A stretch of DNA of 64,000 bases from Planococcus rifietoensis (GCF_001465795.2 NZ_CP013659.2:2126501-2190500), one strand, 5' to 3'. Numbered from the stretch's first letter, positions 17,078 to 26,298 are shown. Notes: generated from the letters alone by a model not told the origin. Numbers and translations are program-made.

Positions 17078-18490
17078 CTATTTTACTAAGGTCGGTGCAT
17101 GGCCTTTCATCAATTCCATTCGTTCAATCAGTGCCGCTGCCCGCAGCACTTTCTCTTCTTCAAAAGCCGGACCCATGATCTGTAATCCTACTGGCAAGCC
17201 ATCTTTTACCCCTACCGGAATGCTGAGCGCCGGTAAGCCGGTCAGATTTCCCGGCCCCGTAAAGCGGATCACTTCATCCAAGAAACTTAATTCCTGGCCG
17301 TTGACATCCACCGTCTGCGAACCGATCGGCGGGGACAGGAACGGCAAGGTCGGGCTGATCAGCACATCGACGCTGTCAAACGCTGCGGCGAATTCCAGAT
17401 CTAGTTTCCGCCGGATCTGCTGGGACTGGACGTAATCGACGCCGCTCATCAATTCGCCGACTTCGAGTAAAAAGCGCACGTCTTCGCCGTATTTCTCCGG
17501 CGATTTCAATAAATTCGCATGATGCACAGCGCTCGCTTCTGTCGTGATCGTCACGAGCTCCGCAAATTCCGCTTGCTTCAAGGACGGAATACTGACAGGC
17601 TTAATGACCGCACCCGCATCTTCCAGCTGTTTCAAAACGTGTCGCACTTGTTCGTCCACACGGCTATCGACGTTTTTAAAGAAATATTCCTCCTCAATGC
17701 CGATGACTAAATCTTTCGCATCGCTTTCCAATAAACCTGAGAAATTCTTCGCCGGGCGGTCGATCGAAGTCGGGTCTTTCGGATCGTAGCCGCTTAATAA
17801 TTCCAATAACAATGCCGCATCGTACACCGTCTTTGTCATCGGCCCGATATGATCGAGCGACCAAGCGAGCGGGAAGCAGCCGTATTTCGAAATGCGCCCA
17901 TGGGTCGGCTTAAGCCCGATGATGCCGCAGCTCGACGCCGGGATGCGGATCGAGCCGCCCGTATCCGTACCGAGGGACGCAATCGACATATGGGACACCA
18001 CCGCAGCACCCGATCCGCCGCTGGAGCCGCCTGGAATCTTCGTTAGGTCCCACGGGTTTTTGCACGGCCCGAAATGCGGATTGGTCGTCGTCGCGCCCCA
18101 CGCATATTCGTGCATATTGAGCTTGCCGGTGAATGTCACACCCGACATCTTCAATTTCGAGACGACCGTCGCATCGAAATCCGCCACGAACTCACTGTGG
18201 ATGCTCGATCCCATCGTCGCCTTCTCGCCTTTAAAATACAGAATATCTTTTAGTGCCATCGGAATCCCATGAAGCGCGCCGCGATAATTGCCGCTTTGGA
18301 TTTCCTGTTCAGCTTGGGCGGCAGCTTCCAGTGCTTGTTCTTTTTGCACGCTTATATACGCATTGATGTCCCCGTCGTATAAATCGACGTTTGCCAATAC
18401 CTGCTCCGTCAACTCGACAGGCGACACCTGTTTCGATTGGATGAGCGGCGCCAGTTCCCCGATGGATTTCTGCGCGAGTTCATTGCTCAT
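17078..18490 (-). CDS. Amidase-signature hydrolase (GatA-like)
   Basis: This 470-residue protein of the amidase signature family has the Ser-cisSer-Lys triad in place: Lys81 in ALKDIL, the GGSSGGSG loop (about 154-161) with the cis-Ser, and the nucleophile Ser180 in GTDTGGSIRIP. These enzymes hydrolyse amides in the cytoplasm. It is not the GatA of a gatCAB operon, since gatB is absent and only a small protein precedes it. The ATG overlaps the stop of that small gene by ATGA, so the two are translationally coupled. Substrate unknown. Confidence 0.88.
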   Translation of the reverse strand: MSNELAQKSIGELAPLIQSKQVSPVELTEQVLANVDLYDGDINAYISVQKEQALEAAAQAEQEIQSGNYRGALHGIPMALKDILYFKGEKATMGSSIHSEFVADFDATVVSKLKMSGVTFTGKLNMHEYAWGATTTNPHFGPCKNPWDLTKIPGGSSGGSGAAVVSHMSIASLGTDTGGSIRIPASSCGIIGLKPTHGRISKYGCFPLAWSLDHIGPMTKTVYDAALLLELLSGYDPKDPTSIDRPAKNFSGLLESDAKDLVIGIEEEYFFKNVDSRVDEQVRHVLKQLEDAGAVIKPVSIPSLKQAEFAELVTITTEASAVHHANLLKSPEKYGEDVRFLLEVGELMSGVDYVQSQQIRRKLDLEFAAAFDSVDVLISPTLPFLSPPIGSQTVDVNGQELSFLDEVIRFTGPGNLTGLPALSIPVGVKDGLPVGLQIMGPAFEEEKVLRAAALIERMELMKGHAPTLVK

Positions 18491-18744
18491 TTCTGCTCAC
18501 CTCCAGGAATATGCGTCAAGGCCATATCCAGGTCTTTCAATTGTTCCTGGTTCACCGTCTTGCGCAGCTCCTCGAATCCTGCCATCTGTCCAACGAGCAT
18601 TTCTTTATGATGATCCGGGACGTTGATGCCTTTCCTCTCCAAAACTTCGTGAATGTCGAACGCCACATGAATCCCCCATTCCTGAATTTTTTCTGAGGTG
18701 TAGGTCCTGCTGATTACCGACAGTTTACCATTCTTCTGTGTCAA
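18487..18744 (-). CDS. Small protein coupled to the amidase
   Basis: An acidic protein of up to 85 residues with two predicted helices (DIHEVLERKGINVPDHHKEML and EELRKTVNQEQLKDLDMAL). Small helical partners such as GatC or AtzG-like subunits precede several amidases, and this has the right size and position, but I cannot assign the family. The start is uncertain. A TTG at 18744 has no ribosome site, while a GTG at 18664-18666 has GGGGGA 5-6 nt upstream and would give 59 residues that hold all of the helical part. Confidence 0.6.
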   Translation of the reverse strand: MTQKNGKLSVISRTYTSEKIQEWGIHVAFDIHEVLERKGINVPDHHKEMLVGQMAGFEELRKTVNQEQLKDLDMALTHIPGGEQK

Positions 18745-18805
18745 TTAACAGATTGTTCTGAAATCAAATAGTTTGCATTCGAATTTAAAAGCAGTGATTA
18801 GAAAA

Positions 18806-18944
18806 GCTTCCGCTTTTCGACTGCGTTGCAGGGGGCTGCTTGCCGTGGGGCGGGTGTTGAGCCAACGTGCCAAAAAGCTCGGCACGTTTGTCTCGCCAGC
18901 CCGCGCGGTCCCACAGGCGTCAGCCCCCTTCCACTCCGTCTCTA
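18806..18944 (-). repeat. Intergenic structured repeat, type C copy 1
   Basis: Read on the minus strand it shows GGGCTGACGCCTGTGGGAC, GGCGAGACAAACGTGCC, an AACGTGCC/GGCACGTT hairpin and CACGGCAAGC. It matches the copy at 28057-28175. The flank CTCCGTCTCTAGTTTTA is shared with the flank of the type B copy at 6362-6470 (CTCCATCTCTAGTTTTA). Confidence 0.7.
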
Positions 18945-19107
18945 GTTTTAAAGAGGAAGGGAGTTTCTTCTATCTGCTCGACTGAAAGTATTAAAATGCT
19001 TCAGGCTTTGTAGGCCGTATCACATGAACCAAAGACAAGGAGATTACGAGTGTTAATTTCACCGAAAGCTTTTCGAATTAACATCATAGGTATAGATGCT
19101 TCATCTC

Positions 19108-19527
19108 GGGAAGCGATTCCCCCACTAGCCGGCAACTAGTTACAGAAGCAGATCTGACTAAACAAATTCGAATCAATGGAATTTTTCAGCTGCCGAGCGT
19201 AAAAGGGTGTGCCGATGCCGTAAGACAGGTGCTTTTCCTGGCTTATGGCAAGAGGCCAACCCAGAGCACGGCGGCGACCAATAAGATGAAGATCAAATAA
19301 AATATCATAACACTTCCACAACCACCCCCCTCGCTGTCCAATCTAAGCTTTTCCAGGGAAGCGATTCCCCACTAGACGGGAACTTCATTTAGAACCAGAA
19401 CTGTTTGAACTGTCTTCAACCAACGAAATCTCTCAGCCGCCCTGCGCCAAGGGTGAGCCGATGCCGTAAGACAAGTGTTCTTCTTGGCTTATGGCAAGAG
19501 GCCAACCCAAAGCAAGGTGGCGAATAG
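19108..19527 (+). repeat. Dimer of structured repeat A (second locus)
   Basis: Units lie at about 19108-19280 and 19356-19527. Each begins GGGAAGCGATTCCCC-ACTAG, contains the core stem GCCGTAAG/CTTATGGC (19217-19224 with 19242-19249; 19463-19470 with 19488-19495) and ends in GGCGGCGA or GGTGGCGA. The cores are exactly 246 bp apart. The wider gap 18745-19677 has no other feature except the type C repeat and the terminator near 19635-19665. Confidence 0.78.
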
Positions 19528-19634
19528 TAAGTTGACGCAGAAATAGAATGTAAGAACATTTTCACTACCAAACTCCTGCCCCCTTCTTTCCATTCTCTCT
19601 TGAGAAACCCTTCAGCAACCAGCCCGAAACGAAA

Positions 19635-19665
19635 AAAAGAAGACACAGCCAAGGCCGCATCTTCT
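19635..19665 (-). terminator. Probable terminator of the SDR gene
   Basis: On the minus strand GAAGA...GGCC/GGCT...TCTTC can fold and is followed by seven U residues, 13 nt past the stop. Confidence 0.55.
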
Positions 19666-19677
19666 ATCAACTACTAT

Positions 19678-20427
19678 TTATTTCGCCGTCACGCCGCCGT
19701 CTACCGGAAGCTCGATGCCCGTGATGTGACTGGCTTCATCTGATGCGAGGAACAACATCGCATTGGCGACTTCGGTTGCATTGCCAAGCTCAGGAAGCGC
19801 AATTTGTGCGAGGAAATGTGGGCGGAATTTTTCACTTTCCATGTATTCCGCACTCATCGGCGTCACGATATATCCCGGATGAACAGAGTTGACACGGATG
19901 TTCTGTTTGCCGTAATCGACAGCTGCCGCTTTTGTAATCGACCGGACAGCTCCCTTGGATGCCGTGTAAACGCCCGCTCCGGACATGCCAGTCAACGCTG
20001 CGATCGATGACACATTGACAATCGATCCGCCGCCGTTTTTAATCATATGCGGAATCGCCAGCTGCATGCCGTACATAACGCTGTTCGTATTGATTGCAAA
20101 GCCCTTCGCAAAATCTTCTTCGGTTTGGTCCAGGAAATCTTTAGCCACCGAAATGCCTGCGTTATTGACGAGAACATCGATCTTGCCGAAAGTTTCAACG
20201 GTCTGACTGATGACGGACTGCCAATCTGTTTTGTCTGCCACATTCTGCTTCATCGCCACCGCTTCAAATCCCGCTGCTCGTACAGCTTGCGCGACCTTTT
20301 CCGCCGCTTCCACATTAATGTCAGTGGCGACGACTTTCGCTCCTTCTTTTGCAAACAAGCGAACAGCCGCTTCTCCCATGCCAGATCCGCCGCCAGTGAT
20401 AATGGCTACTTTGTTTTCCAATCTCAT
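19678..20427 (-). CDS. Short-chain dehydrogenase/reductase
   Basis: This 249-residue classical SDR has TGGGSGMG (NAD(P) loop), NNAG, the catalytic Ser in NVSSIAALTG, YTASK with the catalytic Tyr and Lys, and PGYIVTPM. The acidic DIN after the second strand suggests NAD rather than NADP. The ATG at 20425-20427 has GAGGTGA 5 nt upstream; the in-frame GTG at 20436 lies within that ribosome site. It is transcribed away from the TetR gene, and a perfect operator covers its promoter, so it is probably the TetR target. Substrate unknown. Confidence 0.9.
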   Translation of the reverse strand: MRLENKVAIITGGGSGMGEAAVRLFAKEGAKVVATDINVEAAEKVAQAVRAAGFEAVAMKQNVADKTDWQSVISQTVETFGKIDVLVNNAGISVAKDFLDQTEEDFAKGFAINTNSVMYGMQLAIPHMIKNGGGSIVNVSSIAALTGMSGAGVYTASKGAVRSITKAAAVDYGKQNIRVNSVHPGYIVTPMSAEYMESEKFRPHFLAQIALPELGNATEVANAMLFLASDEASHITGIELPVDGGVTAK

Positions 20428-20449
20428 TATAATCACCTCGAATTAAATT

Positions 20450-20468
20450 TTGATAGTCTGACTATCAA
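20450..20468. promoter_or_regulatory. TetR-type operator over the SDR promoter
   Basis: TTGATAGTC-T-GACTATCAA is a perfect 9-1-9 palindrome. On the minus strand TTGAAA (20478-20473), 17 nt and TATCAA (20455-20450) form the SDR promoter, so the operator covers the -10 and much of the spacer. Confidence 0.85.
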
Positions 20469-20543
20469 TTTATTTCAAGTATACTCCCGCAACGCCATTA
20501 CTTCAATTAAAGCGCTATACTAAAAGCAAGGAGTGAAAACGAC

Positions 20544-21176
20544 ATGCCATCAAAACGACAAGAAAACAAACAACTGCAAACCGATAAAATCGTTGAAGCT
20601 GCAAAAGAACTCTTCACAGAACGCGGGCTGAACGACGTGCAAATGAAAGACATCGCCGAACGCGCCGGTGCCGGTGTAGCCACCGTCTTCCGCTACTTTC
20701 CGAAAAAGGACGAATTGATCGTCGAAGTCGCCATCCGTTCACTGGATGCCATAGAAGCTGAATTCCAGCGCATCATTTCCATGAAATCAAGCGCCTTCGA
20801 ACGGCTGGAACAATTGCTCGATACTTTGCTCGATGCACAAAAAGCTGAACAATATAAATCCGCACGTTTCCGGGAAGCATTCGAAAGTTATGCCTCGTTC
20901 CGCACCGAACCGCTTCCTGAGATTGACCGCTACTTGGCAAGGCAGCGCCAGATCATGGATTTGCTCGAACCGCTCATTCAAGATGGCCAACGAGACGGCT
21001 CCATCAATAGCTCAATTCCCGCTAAACCGCTTATCGTCACCATCATCAACAGCTATTCAAGCTTCACGAACAACGTCGCCTTAAAATCGTCCATCTCTTA
21101 CCTGGACGAAGACATCCAACCCGAAACCCAGCAGCAAGTGTTAAAGAAAGTCCTGCTCGACTATTGCAGGGCTTAA
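20544..21176 (+). CDS. TetR/AcrR-family regulator
   Basis: This 210-residue repressor-type protein has an N-terminal TetR helix-turn-helix (IVEAAKELFTERGLNDVQMKDIAERAGAGVATVFRYFPKKDEL, about 16-60) and a helical C-terminal ligand domain. The ribosome site CAAGGAG lies 9-10 nt before ATG. It is divergent from the SDR gene with a perfect 19-bp palindrome between them, so autoregulation and control of the SDR are likely. The inducer cannot be read from sequence. Confidence 0.9.
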   Translation: MPSKRQENKQLQTDKIVEAAKELFTERGLNDVQMKDIAERAGAGVATVFRYFPKKDELIVEVAIRSLDAIEAEFQRIISMKSSAFERLEQLLDTLLDAQKAEQYKSARFREAFESYASFRTEPLPEIDRYLARQRQIMDLLEPLIQDGQRDGSINSSIPAKPLIVTIINSYSSFTNNVALKSSISYLDEDIQPETQQQVLKKVLLDYCRA

Positions 21177-21269
21177 TAAGAAAGCTAAATTGATATCTCT
21201 CTCCTTTTCAGCTCATCAGTTGGGCCCATCTCCCGTTTCCAAAACCAATCATTACTAGATGCCGTAACA

Positions 21270-21688
21270 GGGAAGCGATTTCCCCACTAGCCGGCAACTC
21301 CATATAGAAGCAGATCACATTAAACTTGAAATGATCATTGCAATCTCTCAGCTGCCCAGCGCCAAGGGTGAGCCGACGCAGTAAGACAGACGTTCTTCCT
21401 GGCTTACTGCCAAAGGCCAACCCAAAGCAGGGCAGCGACTAGTTAATTGAAACACAAACTGAAGAACGGAACAGTTGAACAAGCAAACACTCGCTATCCG
21501 CTCAACACCTGCCCAGGGAAGCGATTCCCACACTAGCCGGCAACTAAATATAGAAGCAGACTCACTTAAACTTAAAATAATCAATGCAATCATTAAGCCG
21601 CCCGGCGCCAAGGGTGAAGCGAAGCCGTAAGACAGGCGTCCTTCCTGGCTTACGGCGGGAGCTCAACCCAAAGCAAGGCGGCGAATAG
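21270..21688 (+). repeat. Dimer of structured repeat A (third locus)
   Basis: Units lie at about 21270-21442 and 21516-21688. Core stems are GCAGTAAG/CTTACTGC (21378-21385 with 21403-21410) and GCCGTAAG/CTTACGGC (21624-21631 with 21649-21656), again exactly 246 bp apart. The third base of the left arm and its partner change together between the units (A-T versus C-G), which is direct evidence that pairing is kept. No gene is visible in 21177-21756. Confidence 0.8.
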
Positions 21689-21756
21689 CCAAATGAAGCC
21701 CGAGCAGAAGCAACGGAACTATTACACAATATAATCCCGCTATCTTCATTCAAAAC

Positions 21757-21787
21757 AAAAAAGACGCAGCTCATCGCTGCGCCTTTT
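21757..21787. terminator. Bidirectional terminator after the GGDEF-EAL gene
   Basis: GACGCAGC pairs with GCTGCGCC around a short loop, with A6 before and T5 after. It lies just past the minus-strand stop. Confidence 0.82.
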
Positions 21788-21792
21788 TATAT

Positions 21793-23880
21793 TCAATATA
21801 AGATCGGTGCATGGAACATCCCGTCCGGCTGTTCAAGATACTTGTTCCACACCCTCGCCGCTTTGTCGGCAGGGAGCGGCCGGCTGAAATAATAGCCTTG
21901 ACCGATGACTTCATATTGCCGCATCAAGGTCACTTGCTCGAGTGTCTCGAGCCCTTCGACGACTACGTCCGCCCCCAGGTTTTTCCCAAGTTCGATAATG
22001 GTCGCCAAGATCGCCATGCTGCGGTCGCTGCCGAGCACTTCGTCAACCAATGACTTATCGATCTTCAAAGTGTCGATCTGAATGTTCTTGACCGCATTGA
22101 GCGATGAATATCCCGTACCGAAATCATCAATCGCCAGCTTGACGCCGAGCGCTTGCAGCTCCTCGACCAATGCGGCGGCGGTGTCGAGGTCGATCATGAC
22201 GCTTTCGGTGATTTCAATTTCCACGCATTCGGCAGGCACGTTGGTTGCGATTAAAATGCGTGCCACTTTCTCGGCAAACTCCGGATCGAGAAATTGCTTG
22301 GCCGAGACATTGACCGACACATGGACATCTGGCCGGCCTTCACGGCGCCATGCACTCAATTGCTGGCAGGCTTCACGCAGTACCCATTCACCGATTGAAT
22401 GGATCGCGCCGCATTCTTCAGCGACCGGGATGAATTCAGATGGCGGAACCGCGCCCAGTGCTGAATTCCAGCGCAGCAAGGCCTCAAAGCCGATGACTTG
22501 TCCGTTCATCAATTCGACTTGTGGCTGATAATGAACCGAAAACTCCCCGTTCACCAAAGCCTGCTGCAGCGCCGACGTTATTTCCTGCTTGCGGATCGAG
22601 CTGTCCAAAAGATCCGGGGAAAAGAATTCATAGCTCTCTTTGCCGGCGCTTTTCGCCATGAACAGCGCCAGGTCCGCTTGCTTGATCAAACTCTCCTCGT
22701 TCAGCTCCTTAATTTTTTGGCAGCTGATGCCGAGGCTGATGCCAGAAGCCACCGACCGTTCCCCGATCTGTATCGGCTCTTCCATGATTAGCAAAATGTT
22801 TTGGCAAAGCCGCTCAAGATACGGCTTTTTTGCATTCGGCACTGCAAAGACAAATTCGTCCCCGCCAAGCCTGGCAAGCGAAATGGTTGCGGGCAGCACC
22901 GATTTCAAGCGCTCAACGACTTTTTTCAGGAACTGGTCACCCCCGTCATGGCCGATCAATTCATTGATTGACTTAAAATCATCAAAATCGAGAAGCACCA
23001 CGCCGATCGACTCCACTTTGCCGTCTGATGAATCCATCAACTCCCGGAAATGTGCAAAAAACCAATGGCGGTTCGGAACACCTGTCAACTGATCGGTATA
23101 CGCGAGCGTGCGGAATCGGCTTTCGCTCGCTTTCACTTGCTGCAGCAGCCCGTTCTCAGTTTCCAGCGCATGCAAATCGACGAGTGCCAGATTCGCTGCA
23201 GACAATAGCAGCAAGGCAACAATCGAAGCGACAAAAACAGCCATCGTGATAGCCCCCATGCCATTAGCTGTCGCTTCCGGAAGAGCCATATTGGAATAGA
23301 AGGTTTTTGTTGAAGTGTAATAAAGCAAAGTGAGCACGAATCCTAAAATGGTGGCGTTCTTAAACCGCTGTTTCTCAGTCACTTGCGTCGCATTGGTCTT
23401 CATTACGAAGCGGAAGCTGAAGTAGCTTATTCCCAGTACCGTGATTGCCGATAATACATAATAGCCTGGCGAAATCGCTGAAAACCGGACGTTCAATACG
23501 CCTGATAACCCAAGAAAATGGACTGCTTTCATAAAAAATGCCGTGACAAGAACCCGTTTTGCCATATCACTGCGGTTGTTGATGTTTTTTGGCAGGATTT
23601 TCAAGACATAGACTGCCAATGCACATGCTGTAAACAGCGCAAGCGCAAGCAGCCAATAGCGCGGCGTGAATTGATATTCCGCCATAAAGGTCAAAATGCC
23701 AATCACTTGAATGCCAAAAAACCCACTGCCCAAAGCCAGCACCGCCAGCAGATTGGAGCGGGAATTAATGGCCTTTTTCCGCTTGCTTACGTATTCAATC
23801 AGGATCAACACGGTGTAGCTCGTCGCTATGGAAACGATGATGGATAAAAAGATTAAACTGATATGCGGGAACATAGCCAT
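21793..23880 (-). CDS. Membrane GGDEF-EAL protein (MHYT-type sensor)
   Basis: This 695-residue protein has seven or eight N-terminal membrane segments (about 5-240) arranged like an MHYT sensor, with AVHFLGLSG in the middle. A GGDEF domain follows (about 265-425; YTDQLTGVPNR, LLDFDDFKSIN, LGGDEF intact) and then an EAL domain (about 440-680; FEALLRW, EITES, DDFGTGYSSL, VVEGLET). Both domains keep their signatures, so it may make and break c-di-GMP. No RxxD inhibitory site precedes GGDEF. GGAGG lies 6 nt before ATG. c-di-GMP control of exopolysaccharide is common, but a link to the surface cluster here is inference. Confidence 0.9.
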   Translation of the reverse strand: MAMFPHISLIFLSIIVSIATSYTVLILIEYVSKRKKAINSRSNLLAVLALGSGFFGIQVIGILTFMAEYQFTPRYWLLALALFTACALAVYVLKILPKNINNRSDMAKRVLVTAFFMKAVHFLGLSGVLNVRFSAISPGYYVLSAITVLGISYFSFRFVMKTNATQVTEKQRFKNATILGFVLTLLYYTSTKTFYSNMALPEATANGMGAITMAVFVASIVALLLLSAANLALVDLHALETENGLLQQVKASESRFRTLAYTDQLTGVPNRHWFFAHFRELMDSSDGKVESIGVVLLDFDDFKSINELIGHDGGDQFLKKVVERLKSVLPATISLARLGGDEFVFAVPNAKKPYLERLCQNILLIMEEPIQIGERSVASGISLGISCQKIKELNEESLIKQADLALFMAKSAGKESYEFFSPDLLDSSIRKQEITSALQQALVNGEFSVHYQPQVELMNGQVIGFEALLRWNSALGAVPPSEFIPVAEECGAIHSIGEWVLREACQQLSAWRREGRPDVHVSVNVSAKQFLDPEFAEKVARILIATNVPAECVEIEITESVMIDLDTAAALVEELQALGVKLAIDDFGTGYSSLNAVKNIQIDTLKIDKSLVDEVLGSDRSMAILATIIELGKNLGADVVVEGLETLEQVTLMRQYEVIGQGYYFSRPLPADKAARVWNKYLEQPDGMFHAPILY

Positions 23881-24161
23881 GGCAAACCTCCTGACTTGGC
23901 GAACCGAAAAAATATTATTTAGCTAACTATTTTCTAGTTACAAAAAGAAAAAGATCGATTAAAGGACTTTTTGCTTACCAATTAAAATCATTAGTGATTC
24001 TTAACGCTCTTATTTCTGGAATATAGTAAACATTATACCTTTGATTACCTCCTTTTCACATAGACCTTAATGCCTGCTGCCACCTCATAAAATTATCAAT
24101 TATTCACTTATCAATGCCAATTATCCTACCCCGTGGGTTTATTGAGTGTTTTTTTTGAAAT
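23881..24161. other. AT-rich intergenic stretch, no gene seen
   Basis: It contains the promoter region of the GGDEF-EAL gene and nothing else that I recognise. Confidence 0.5.
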
Positions 24162-24186
24162 AAAAAAAACGCCGCTATCGCAGCGC
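24162..24186 (-). terminator. Terminator of the small gene at 24203
   Basis: On the minus strand CGCTGC...GCGGCG (one mismatch) is followed by eight U residues. Confidence 0.78.
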
Positions 24187-24202
24187 CGCCTCCCTTTGCC
24201 CT

Positions 24203-24529
24203 TTATTCTTTCGGCTTTCCATGGCTCCCTTTCTTTTTCAATGTCACTGTCATTCCGGCTTCCGCCTTGCCGGCGACAATGAATTGCAACAGGCCGCCTG
24301 TCTCGACTGCCCCGACCACGTTCAATTCAATCGTCTCTACTTCATAGCCTTCGAAGCCGCGCACCATCTCTTCCAATTTGTCGCGGGAAATCGGTGCGTG
24401 CTCACGGCTTTCGCCTTCTGAAGCCATCTTGAATTCCTTTCCGCTGATGTTGCTTTGGATCTGAACATCTGTTCCCTGCTTTTCCTTGATGATTGGCAGC
24501 CAGATGAAAGGCTCCTTGGATTTCGCCAT
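24203..24529 (-). CDS. Unrecognised 108-residue protein divergent from the HEPN gene
   Basis: A small soluble protein. The N-terminal part (EPFIWLPIIKEKQGTDVQIQ) is followed by a charged linker with a helix (ISRDKLEEMVRGFEGYEVE) and a C-terminal strand-rich region with alternating hydrophobics (IELNVVGAVETGGLLQFIVAG, then AEAGMTVTLKKK). The C-terminus is weakly reminiscent of the small constant-component domains (Pepco/Trypco-like) found in conflict-system genes, but I would not rely on that. GGGGAGG lies 7 nt before the ATG at 24527-24529; a longer frame to 24550 includes the ribosome site. It is divergent from a HEPN-family gene 132 nt away. Confidence 0.7.
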   Translation of the reverse strand: MAKSKEPFIWLPIIKEKQGTDVQIQSNISGKEFKMASEGESREHAPISRDKLEEMVRGFEGYEVETIELNVVGAVETGGLLQFIVAGKAEAGMTVTLKKKGSHGKPKE

Positions 24530-24661
24530 ACCCATCCTCCCCTTTCGCATTGTCTCCTATATTCCATATTTTCTGCCAATTTCCTGCCGCGGGGTGACCA
24601 ATGGACATTTTTCCCTTAGAATGGAGATAGACACATCAAAACGCATCAAGGAGGAAATGGG

Positions 24662-26062
24662 ATGGCAACTTTAAGCGACATCGCTCTAGCCGATGATTTA
24701 GGGCAATTTGAAATAAAGGAAATCTACGGGGCGACGCATCAGCTGCTGCAGGAAATGCAACAAGCGAAAGCCGAAGCTTTCCCTGGCCGCATCAACGCCA
24801 TGATCAATCATTTGAAGGAGCGCCTTCAAGGCAAAGCGGCTTATCCGCTCGCTGTGCTGCTGGAGACGAGTTATCTATCGATCCAGCACCAGCTGAAAAA
24901 AGACTGGAACTCTGATTTGAAACAGCGGCAATTGTATTTATACGATAATACAATCGAATCGTACCGTGGGCGCATTCCATCGAATGTCTGGAACCAGGTG
25001 TGCTTAAACTATGCGGAAACGCTCGTCCATACCGGACGCTCGATTGATGCACAGGCGGTCCTGAAAGAAATGGTCAAAGACGAAAATGACCCATCTTACC
25101 AGCGATTGAACGGCGAATTCGGCTGGACATTGATTTTCTACTCGACATTCCTGCCGGTCAAAGCCGAACGCCTTGGCGCACTTGAAAAAGCGCTTGATTT
25201 ATTCAAGACAGCCAAAACCGACATCAAAGACGAAAAAGGCCAAGCCCTTTACGACGAACGCATCAAGCTTGCGGGGAACATGATCGATCAACTCGGTGAT
25301 GTGGATCCAGTGAAACTCGCCCAGCAGCCGGAACCTACTGCGGACGAACAGCGCTATCTCAATTGGTGCGCTGAGCAGCAATTGTTCCTCAATAGCGGCA
25401 ACGACATCGAGCCGGACACAATGGCGAAGCGCGATCTTCCGCTGCGCATCCAGAACAACGCGTTCCTTGGCAATTTCCTGGACTCGCTGACGCATGAATT
25501 CACGGCAATGCGCCGTTCGCTCTACCTCGCAATGAACAGCGAAGAAGTCGCAGACGACCACAAGATGGACGGCGACAATACGCGCTATACGAAACGCCAG
25601 GAAGACTTGAAGCAAATTTATCGCCAAGCTTATTCCCTCTTCGACAAAATGGCGCTTCTATTGAATCAGACGATGCAACTCGGCGTCGAAGAGCCGCGCG
25701 TCAACTTCCAGCGCATCTGGTTCGAAGACGAAGACTTGAAAAAGCCGCTCAAGCCATTTGTCCAAAACACGAAAAACGATGCCTTGAAAGCCTTGTACTG
25801 GCAGTCGAAAGAAGTGTACGGTTATGAGAAATCGGACGAACAAAGCCTGTTCGTGAAAAAAGCCTTGCATATCCGCAACCGCATCGACAACAGCTATTTG
25901 CAAGTGGTCGAAAAAGCGGAGCCTTTCGAAAAAGACAATGCTCGTGCCCAAAGCCACCATATTACAGAAGCAGAACTAGAGCGCATGACGCTCGCCATGT
26001 GCCAAAAAGCGCGCAACGGCATGATGTACTTGCAGTTCGCCTTGGCGATCGGCAAGAAATAA
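24662..26062 (+). CDS. LA2681-type HEPN-family protein with altered active site
   Basis: The 466-residue, mostly helical protein has TPR-like helices in the first half (QVCLNYAETLVHTGRSIDAQAVL) and a C-terminal HEPN domain of the LA2681 type, recognised from the order VNFQRIWFEDEDLKKP, LKALYWQSKEVYG, ALHIRNRIDNSYLQVVE and CQKARNGMMYLQFAL. HEPN ribonucleases use an Rx4-6H motif. Family members usually read RNxxxHxYL, but here the segment is RNRIDNSYL, so the catalytic His position is Asn. Nuclease activity by the usual mechanism is therefore doubtful. AAGGAGG lies 7 nt before ATG. A strong terminator follows. Possible defence or RNA-binding function is inference. Confidence 0.75.
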   Translation: MATLSDIALADDLGQFEIKEIYGATHQLLQEMQQAKAEAFPGRINAMINHLKERLQGKAAYPLAVLLETSYLSIQHQLKKDWNSDLKQRQLYLYDNTIESYRGRIPSNVWNQVCLNYAETLVHTGRSIDAQAVLKEMVKDENDPSYQRLNGEFGWTLIFYSTFLPVKAERLGALEKALDLFKTAKTDIKDEKGQALYDERIKLAGNMIDQLGDVDPVKLAQQPEPTADEQRYLNWCAEQQLFLNSGNDIEPDTMAKRDLPLRIQNNAFLGNFLDSLTHEFTAMRRSLYLAMNSEEVADDHKMDGDNTRYTKRQEDLKQIYRQAYSLFDKMALLLNQTMQLGVEEPRVNFQRIWFEDEDLKKPLKPFVQNTKNDALKALYWQSKEVYGYEKSDEQSLFVKKALHIRNRIDNSYLQVVEKAEPFEKDNARAQSHHITEAELERMTLAMCQKARNGMMYLQFALAIGKK

Positions 26063-26074
26063 CTAGAGAAAAAA

Positions 26075-26102
26075 GCCGTGCAGTTTTTGCTGCACGGCTT
26101 TT
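26075..26102 (+). terminator. Terminator of the HEPN-family gene
   Basis: GCCGTGCAG (26075-26083) pairs with CTGCACGGC (26090-26098), followed by TTTT. Confidence 0.9.
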
Positions 26103-26199
26103 CAGAGTGTTGAAGAAGTCTATTAATCCATTACGAATGAGAATGGGATCGTTTTTTCTACATTCAAAAATGCAATGATATTTCTAAGTATTTGGAGAA

Positions 26200-26298
26200 G
26201 CGTTCGCTCGACTCCTGTGGATCAGCGAGACGACCGAGACCCCGCAAGGAGCACAGCGACTGAGGAGGCTTGGGCGCGAGCCCACGGAAAGCGAGCGA
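26200..26298 (+). repeat. Intergenic structured repeat, copy 2 (type B)
   Basis: It carries GCTCGACTCCTGTGGATCAG, GAGACCCCGCAAGGAG and CCACGGAAAGCGAGCG, the same layout as the minus-strand copy at 6362-6470. It is a known type of dispersed element in Bacillales genomes, of unknown function. Confidence 0.78.

Noticed and set aside
19108..19527. Cobalamin-riboswitch-like AAGCCAGGA...ACCTGTC on the minus strand of repeat A
   Set aside because: Only the short box resembles B12 elements. The GCCACTG core is missing, no cobalamin gene follows, and the element occurs as dispersed dimers.
18745..21756. Insertion-sequence ends around the repeat-A dimers
   Set aside because: No transposase, terminal inverted repeat or target duplication is visible; the units look like structured repeats instead.
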